A stretch of DNA of 10,254 nucleotides from Gallispira sp964526435 (lineage in GTDB: Bacteria; Bacillota; Clostridia; Lachnospirales; CAG-274), in assembly GCA_964526435.1 (NCBI GenBank), contig CAZGIC010000085.1, forward strand, positions 1 through 10,254. Direction: 5' to 3'. The notes below the pieces were generated by a model that worked only from the letters and a program-made list of their open reading frames with translations, made no database searches and was not told the DNA's origin. Numbering within the stretch: position 1 is the first letter of the stretch; each line of letters starts with the position of its first letter. The translations under genes and the position numbers were made by a program. Below are positions 6,120 through 10,254 of this stretch, in pieces.

Positions 6120-6131
6120 ATACAACATATA

Positions 6132-6962
6132 TTATCTTAACAAATTAAAATATATCAAAACAATTATACCTAATGCTATTCTGTAATATCCGAATATCTT
6201 AAAATTGTTCTTCTTAATATAACTTAAAAGGAACTTAATAGCAAGTACAGATACCACAAAAGATATAAACATACCTACAATAAGCATTACAAATTCATAA
6301 AAACTTGGAAATCCGAATTTAACAAGCTTAAGCAAACTTGCACCTAACATAACAGGTATTGCTAAAAAGAATGTAAATTCAGTTGCAACATATCTTGATG
6401 TTCCTAAGAGCAGACCACCTATTATAGTTGAACCTGAACGTGATGTTCCAGGTACAAGTGCAAGAACTTGAAATAATCCTATACCGATAGCAGTTTTTAA
6501 AGGCATTTTATCAAGATTTTTACACTTTACACTGTTCCTGTTACGCATATTTTCAACTACTATAAAAGCAACACCGTAAACAATAAGGGCAATTGCCACA
6601 ATAGTTGAATTATATAAATGCTCATCCAGCCAATCGTCAAGCAAAAGTCCTATTACAGCAGCAGGAATGCAGGCAACAATTACTTTTATCCATAAATTTA
6701 TAGTATTCGTTTTTTCAACCTGAGTTTTTTCCCTGTCAAAAGGATTTAGCTTTTTAAAATATATTACAACTACAGCAAGTATTGCTCCAAGCTGAATAAC
6801 TACATCAAACATTTCCATAAAAGCATCACTGCTTATAGAGCCTATAAGCGCCTCTATAATTATGAGGTGTCCTGTACTGCTTATAGGCAGCCATTCGGTA
6901 ATACCCTCAACAATACCCAAAATTATCGATCTGATTAAATTGTGAAAAAAAGTTAATATCAT
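6132..6962 (-). CDS. uppP: Undecaprenyl-diphosphatase (UppP/BacA)
   Basis: This integral membrane enzyme removes a phosphate from undecaprenyl diphosphate to give the undecaprenyl phosphate carrier for peptidoglycan and other cell-wall polymers; overproduction is known to give bacitracin resistance. The 276 residues match the family length. The first signature is EGITEWLPISSTGHL (19-33), with E19, E23, S29 and H32 corresponding to the active-site residues. The second is PGTSRSGSTIIGG (171-183), with R175. About eight hydrophobic segments are visible. The ATG (6960-6962) has GGAG 6 nt upstream, and the TAA stop of the preceding gene forms part of that Shine-Dalgarno stretch (TAAGGAGA), so the two are closely coupled. 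Downstream is the regulated gap before gerA. Confidence 0.97.
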   Translation of the reverse strand: MILTFFHNLIRSIILGIVEGITEWLPISSTGHLIIIEALIGSISSDAFMEMFDVVIQLGAILAVVVIYFKKLNPFDREKTQVEKTNTINLWIKVIVACIPAAVIGLLLDDWLDEHLYNSTIVAIALIVYGVAFIVVENMRNRNSVKCKNLDKMPLKTAIGIGLFQVLALVPGTSRSGSTIIGGLLLGTSRYVATEFTFFLAIPVMLGASLLKLVKFGFPSFYEFVMLIVGMFISFVVSVLAIKFLLSYIKKNNFKIFGYYRIALGIIVLIYFNLLR

Positions 6963-6972
6963 TGTTTTCTCC

Positions 6973-8631
6973 TTATTTTGTATTGATTGTTACAATTCTT
7001 TCATCGTTGTCCCAGTTTACTTCAGCTCCCAGTGATTCGGATATGGCTCTTAATGGAACCATACTTCTGCCGCCTATAATCTGAGGTGCTACATCCATTA
7101 TTATAGTATCTTCCTGATTAATTAGCAATTCTTTTTCGCCTATTACAAAAGAAATTTCCGTATCATCTTTAACAGCCCTTACCTGACGGGTATCATCGTC
7201 CCAGTAAACCTCCGCCCCCAACGCTTCAAGAATTTTTCTGAAAGGAACAAGGGTTCTGCTGTCCTGTATAACAGGCTGCTGATCAAATTCCAGTATTTCT
7301 CCGTCTACCACAACCATAATTTCATTTGTATTGTTTACTAACTTTGTATCATTTTCTTCCGAATTTTCATTTACAGCTGTGCTTGTAGTTTCTGTAACAG
7401 ACTCTGTAACTGTCGAAGTGCCACTGTTTACAGAGGATACTATTTCCTTCAGATAAGATAAATTATTTACAAACTTATATCTGAAATGTATTTCACCGGA
7501 TACCTTGCTTATTGTTTTATTCAGCTCTATCTGTGCCTTTATTGCAGCACCGTTATACCACGCACTGCTTGAGTCAACTCCGTCACATTTATAATCAGCA
7601 AGTCCCACATAAAGTTTTGTATTGCTGTCCTTTAATGTTTCTGCCCACCATGTAACTGCAGTTTTGTAATCAATTGTTTTATTTCCTATTTCCCAGTATA
7701 TCTGAGGAGCTATGTAGTCAACCCATTCCTCCAGAGCCCATTTTCTTGTATCGGCATAATTTTTATAATATGACTCTGAACCGTATGTATCACTTCCCAA
7801 AGGATTATTGCTTTTATTAGCCCATACGCCAACAGGACTTATACCAAATTCAACGCTTCCGTCAATTTCTTCAATTTTATTATGTAATCCCTCAACAAGA
7901 TCATCTACATTTGATCTTCTCCAGTCATCTTTGTCTTCGCCGTTTCCATACTTTGCATATGATGCAGAGTCATCAAAATCTGCTCCGGGATAAAAATAAT
8001 CATCAAGATGAATACCGTCTATGTCATAATTTTCCACTATCTCTTCAACACCACTTATAACAAGCTCCTGTACCTCCGGAATAGCAGGATCAAAGTAGAG
8101 CTTGCCTTCGTATTCCACAACCCATTCAGGGTTCTGTCTAGCAGGACTGGTAAGTGCAAGACTTTCAAGACTCACACCTGTAGAGTTTGTTATTCTATAT
8201 GGGTTTATCCACGCATGGAGCTTCATTCCTTTATTATGAGCCTGTTCTATCCAGTACTCAAGAGGATCAAAATCATTATCAGGAGCAACTCCCTGTGAAC
8301 CTGTAAGTCTTTGACTCCATGGATAAATCTCTGATTTATAAAAGGCATCTGCTTCAGGTCTTACCTGTAAGAAAATATCAGTAATACCCATTGATGCACA
8401 GTTATTTATAATTTCATCAGCTTCACTCATTAATGTTTCAGAACTTGTCGTTCCCTTAGAAGGATAATCAAGGTTAAGAGTAGTAGATACCCATATACCT
8501 TCCATTCTCTTACTACTGCTATCTGTAACTTCCGTCGAACTGTCAGCCTCTGTTTCAACACTGTTCAGATTTATAAGCTGAAATCCCAGTATAACAGCCA
8601 GAATTACAGTTATAAAATATTTCTTATTCAT
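6973..8631 (-). CDS. Secreted GHL10/DUF187 glycoside-hydrolase-like protein with C-terminal copper-amine-oxidase-N-like (stalk) domain
   Basis: The 552-residue protein has an N-terminal signal (KK followed by a hydrophobic core at about 6-20). A low-complexity Ser/Thr/Glu spacer follows, then a (beta/alpha)8-type GHL10 domain at about 42-398, as in Bacillus YngK. Its family motifs are visible: RMEGIWVSTTLNLDYPS (42-58), IFLQVRPEADAFYKSEIYPW (86-105), HAWINPYR (139-146), DIDGIHLDDYFYPG (203-216) and DYIAPQIYW (305-313). Family members are thought to act on cell-wall or related glycans; the substrate here is unknown. A Thr/Ser-rich linker (about 400-430) leads to the C-terminal domain (about 438-552), made of two halves, each with RTLVPFRKILEALGAEVYWD-type sequence, thought to anchor or project surface proteins. 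The ATG follows GGAG inside the 3' end of rarA, leaving 4 nt between the genes. It is co-transcribed with uppP, which suggests a cell-envelope role. Confidence 0.92.
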   Translation of the reverse strand: MNKKYFITVILAVILGFQLINLNSVETEADSSTEVTDSSSKRMEGIWVSTTLNLDYPSKGTTSSETLMSEADEIINNCASMGITDIFLQVRPEADAFYKSEIYPWSQRLTGSQGVAPDNDFDPLEYWIEQAHNKGMKLHAWINPYRITNSTGVSLESLALTSPARQNPEWVVEYEGKLYFDPAIPEVQELVISGVEEIVENYDIDGIHLDDYFYPGADFDDSASYAKYGNGEDKDDWRRSNVDDLVEGLHNKIEEIDGSVEFGISPVGVWANKSNNPLGSDTYGSESYYKNYADTRKWALEEWVDYIAPQIYWEIGNKTIDYKTAVTWWAETLKDSNTKLYVGLADYKCDGVDSSSAWYNGAAIKAQIELNKTISKVSGEIHFRYKFVNNLSYLKEIVSSVNSGTSTVTESVTETTSTAVNENSEENDTKLVNNTNEIMVVVDGEILEFDQQPVIQDSRTLVPFRKILEALGAEVYWDDDTRQVRAVKDDTEISFVIGEKELLINQEDTIIMDVAPQIIGGRSMVPLRAISESLGAEVNWDNDERIVTINTK

Positions 8632-8635
8632 TTTC

Positions 8636-9955
8636 TCACTCCTTTTTTATAAAATCCAGCCATTTTTTAAGCTTTGCCTCCTGCCCGTTATCGCTTAACT
8701 CATAATATCTTGTCCCGACAAGTTCATCAGGCAGATACTGTTGTTTTGTATAGTGGTTTGGATAATCATGTACATATTTATATCCTATGCCATGTCCCAG
8801 CTTAATAGCACCGGGATAGTGACTATCTCTCAAATGATTAGGAACTCCCGACGTCTGAATATTTTTTACATCTTCCATGGCTTTATCTATTGAAATAATT
8901 GCCCCATTACTTTTAGGTGAACATGCAACATATGCAGCCGCTTGTGCAAGATTTATTCTGCACTCAGGCAGTCCGAGATAATCCACAGCCTGAGCAGCAG
9001 CATTTGCAACAACAAGTGCCATAGGATTAGCATTTCCAACATCTTCAGAAGCACAAATCATAATACGCCTTGCTATAAATCTTGGATCTTCTCCTGCATA
9101 CAGCATTTTAGCCAAATAATATACTGCAGCATCAGGATCAGAACCTCTCATACTTTTTATAAAAGCAGATATTGTATCATAATGATTGTCCCCATCTCTG
9201 TCGTAATTTAATGCCCTTTTTTGTATACATTGCTGTGCCGTATTCATATCAATATGTATTTTGCCGCTAATGTTTCTTTCTGTCGTAAGTACAGCCAGTT
9301 CAATAGCATTCAATGCAACTCTTGCATCTCCGTTAGCAGTACTTGCAATAAATTCAAGGGCATTTTCTTCAATTTCAGCCTCATATGCCCCAAGTCCCTT
9401 TTCATTATCTGTAATAGCTCTTTTTAAAATAGTTTTAATGTTATCTACAGTTAAATGCTTAAGCTCAAAAACTATGCTTCTTGATACAAGAGCTTTATTT
9501 ACTTCAAAATAAGGATTTTCTGTTGTTGCACCTATAAGTACTATTGTGCCGTCCTCAACAAAAGGCAGAAGAGTATCCTGCTGTGTTTTATTAAATCTGT
9601 GAATCTCATCTATAAACAGTATTGTCTTTTTACCATATCCGCCAAGAAACATTTTAGCTTTGTCTATTGTATCAGTTATATCCTTTTTGCCGGCAGTTGT
9701 GGCATTTATCTGCATAAATTCACTTTTTGTACTGTTAGCTATGACTTTAGCAAGAGTAGTTTTACCTGTTCCGGGGGGACCATATAATATAATTGAGGAA
9801 AGCTTATCGGCTTTTATTGCTCTGTAAAGAAGAGTATTTTTACCTACAATGTGTTCCTGCCCCACAAATTCATCTAAAGTCTGTGGTCTGAGCCTTGCAG
9901 CAAGGGGGCTTTCCTTTTTTAAATTACTTTCTGCCTGATATTCAAATAAATCCAT
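8636..9955 (-). CDS. rarA: Replication-associated recombination protein A (RarA/MgsA), AAA+ ATPase
   Basis: This cytoplasmic clamp-loader-like AAA+ ATPase acts at stalled replication forks. The 439 residues fit the family. The N-terminus SPLAARLRPQTLDEFVGQEH (16-35) is characteristic. It is followed by Walker A GPPGTGKTT (59-67), Walker B ILFIDEIHRF (112-121), sensor 1 ATTENPYF (143-150) and the arginine-finger-like R159 in LVSRS. The C-terminal half carries the RarA tetramerisation region, with SAFIKSMRGSDPDAAVYYLA, EDPRFIARRIMICASEDVG and YKYVHDYPNHY. The ATG at 9953-9955 has GGGTGA 7 nt upstream. It is the first gene after a sigma-A-like promoter and runs into the GHL10 gene with a 4-nt gap, so it heads the operon, although its DNA-repair role has no obvious link to the genes that follow. 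Confidence 0.96.
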   Translation of the reverse strand: MDLFEYQAESNLKKESPLAARLRPQTLDEFVGQEHIVGKNTLLYRAIKADKLSSIILYGPPGTGKTTLAKVIANSTKSEFMQINATTAGKKDITDTIDKAKMFLGGYGKKTILFIDEIHRFNKTQQDTLLPFVEDGTIVLIGATTENPYFEVNKALVSRSIVFELKHLTVDNIKTILKRAITDNEKGLGAYEAEIEENALEFIASTANGDARVALNAIELAVLTTERNISGKIHIDMNTAQQCIQKRALNYDRDGDNHYDTISAFIKSMRGSDPDAAVYYLAKMLYAGEDPRFIARRIMICASEDVGNANPMALVVANAAAQAVDYLGLPECRINLAQAAAYVACSPKSNGAIISIDKAMEDVKNIQTSGVPNHLRDSHYPGAIKLGHGIGYKYVHDYPNHYTKQQYLPDELVGTRYYELSDNGQEAKLKKWLDFIKKE

Positions 9956-9994
9956 TGATATGTCACCCTTATTTTCAAATAAACATTACATTTA

Positions 9995-10023
9995 ATAATA
10001 ATATATTTTGACTAAAAAATCAA
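9995..10023 (-). promoter_or_regulatory. Sigma-A-type promoter of the rarA operon
   Basis: On the minus strand TTGATT (10018-10023), a 17-nt spacer and TATTAT (9995-10000), about 40 nt before the rarA start codon. The spacing is ideal and both boxes are near consensus. It probably drives rarA, the GHL10 gene and uppP, with read-through to ger limited by the hairpin before gerA. Confidence 0.6.
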
Positions 10024-10027
10024 GTAA

Positions 10028-10165
10028 TTAAGAAATCCTGTAATAAATAATTAATGTTATCCCTAATATAAAATTAGGTATTATTGTAAATTTTATCAAA
10101 TTGAGGGCATATATGAGTTTGCTAAATAAAATACCATAAATTAATTTATAAATATAGTCTTTCAT
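10028..10165 (-). CDS. Possible 45-residue hydrophobic small protein
   Basis: A minus-strand ORF runs from ATG (10163-10165) to TAA (10028-10030), 45 codons. The product begins MKDYIYKLIYGILFSKLIYA and is hydrophobic over most of its length, with a Pro near residue 30 and a basic C-terminal end (YYRIS). It would be a single- or two-helix membrane peptide. AGGA lies directly before the ATG, too close for a good ribosome binding site. AT-rich spacer DNA readily yields hydrophobic ORFs rich in Ile, Leu, Tyr and Lys, so this may be chance. It ends just upstream of the rarA promoter. Confidence 0.25.
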   Translation of the reverse strand: MKDYIYKLIYGILFSKLIYALNLIKFTIIPNFILGITLIIYYRIS

Positions 10166-10208
10166 TCCTATATTTTTACAAAAAATATTACCTTATATCT
10201 TTATTGCT

Positions 10209-10253
10209 TTATTCTAAAAAATTTGTATAGTTGTTCTCATCAATACCAAATAT
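10209..10253 (-). CDS. Possible C-terminal end of a gene entering from the right edge
   Basis: In one minus-strand frame the last bases of the window read IFGIDENNYTNFLE followed by TAA (10209-10211). The mixed composition with acidic and Asn residues is more protein-like than the spacer that follows, but 14 codons are too few to be sure. No terminator with a GC-containing stem follows it. Confidence 0.25.
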   Translation of the reverse strand: MFGIDENNYTNFLE

Positions 10254-10254
10254 T

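Noticed and set aside
10047..10080. Small inverted repeat cctaat/attagg and an ATATTTTT/AAAAATAT palindrome near 10170-10190
   Set aside because: Short or pure-AT stems without a T run in a useful position. Such pairings are expected by chance in DNA this AT-rich.
1..10254. CRISPR arrays, tRNA or rRNA genes, transposases, phage structural genes
   Set aside because: No regularly spaced repeats, no cloverleaf or rRNA-like GC-rich conserved segments, and no transposase or phage head/tail motifs were seen on either strand.

Overview
The window is AT-rich DNA from a spore-forming, low-GC Firmicute, most likely a member of the Clostridia. The evidence is a tricistronic GerA/GerB/GerC germinant-receptor operon, purine-rich AGGAGG-type ribosome binding sites, heavy use of ATA and AAA codons, and extracellular proteins ending in copper-amine-oxidase-N-like (stalk) domains, which are common in Clostridia. 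All convincing genes lie on the minus strand, so the biological reading order runs from the right edge to the left.

Right part (about 9955 down to 2900): a tight run of genes rarA (AAA+ replication-recombination ATPase), a secreted GHL10/DUF187 glycoside-hydrolase-like protein with a stalk domain, uppP (undecaprenyl-diphosphatase), then gerA, gerB and a very short gerC. Spacings are a few bases or overlaps except between uppP and gerA, where a 16-bp hairpin occupies most of a 56-nt gap, contains the gerA ribosome binding site in its 3' arm and ends in seven T. A sigma-A-type promoter precedes rarA. An intrinsic terminator follows gerC. The 300 bases right of rarA hold that promoter, a possible 45-residue hydrophobic small ORF, and perhaps the last codons of another gene.

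Middle (3025 to 2005): immediately after gerC lies a near-consensus extended -10 promoter facing the same terminator, followed by a gene for a leaderless M15-type zinc peptidase (endolysin-like) with a C-terminal stalk-like domain and its own terminator. This arrangement could be an attenuated leader or a short terminated RNA.

Left part (2005 to 1): an orphan Rhs tip. About 170 residues of Rhs core end at the usual DPxGL boundary and are fused to an unrecognised AT-rich C-terminal domain of about 210 residues with a hydrophobic Gly/Ala/Val-rich patch. A small zinc-ribbon, two-membrane-helix protein follows 11 nt downstream and is the natural candidate immunity protein. The pair is bracketed by an imperfect 42-bp direct repeat (38 of 42 identical). 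The 5' part of the Rhs gene is missing, so the unit looks like a displaced or silent toxin/immunity cassette of a polymorphic toxin system. This is the most promising candidate for undescribed biology here, followed by the hairpin controlling gerA.
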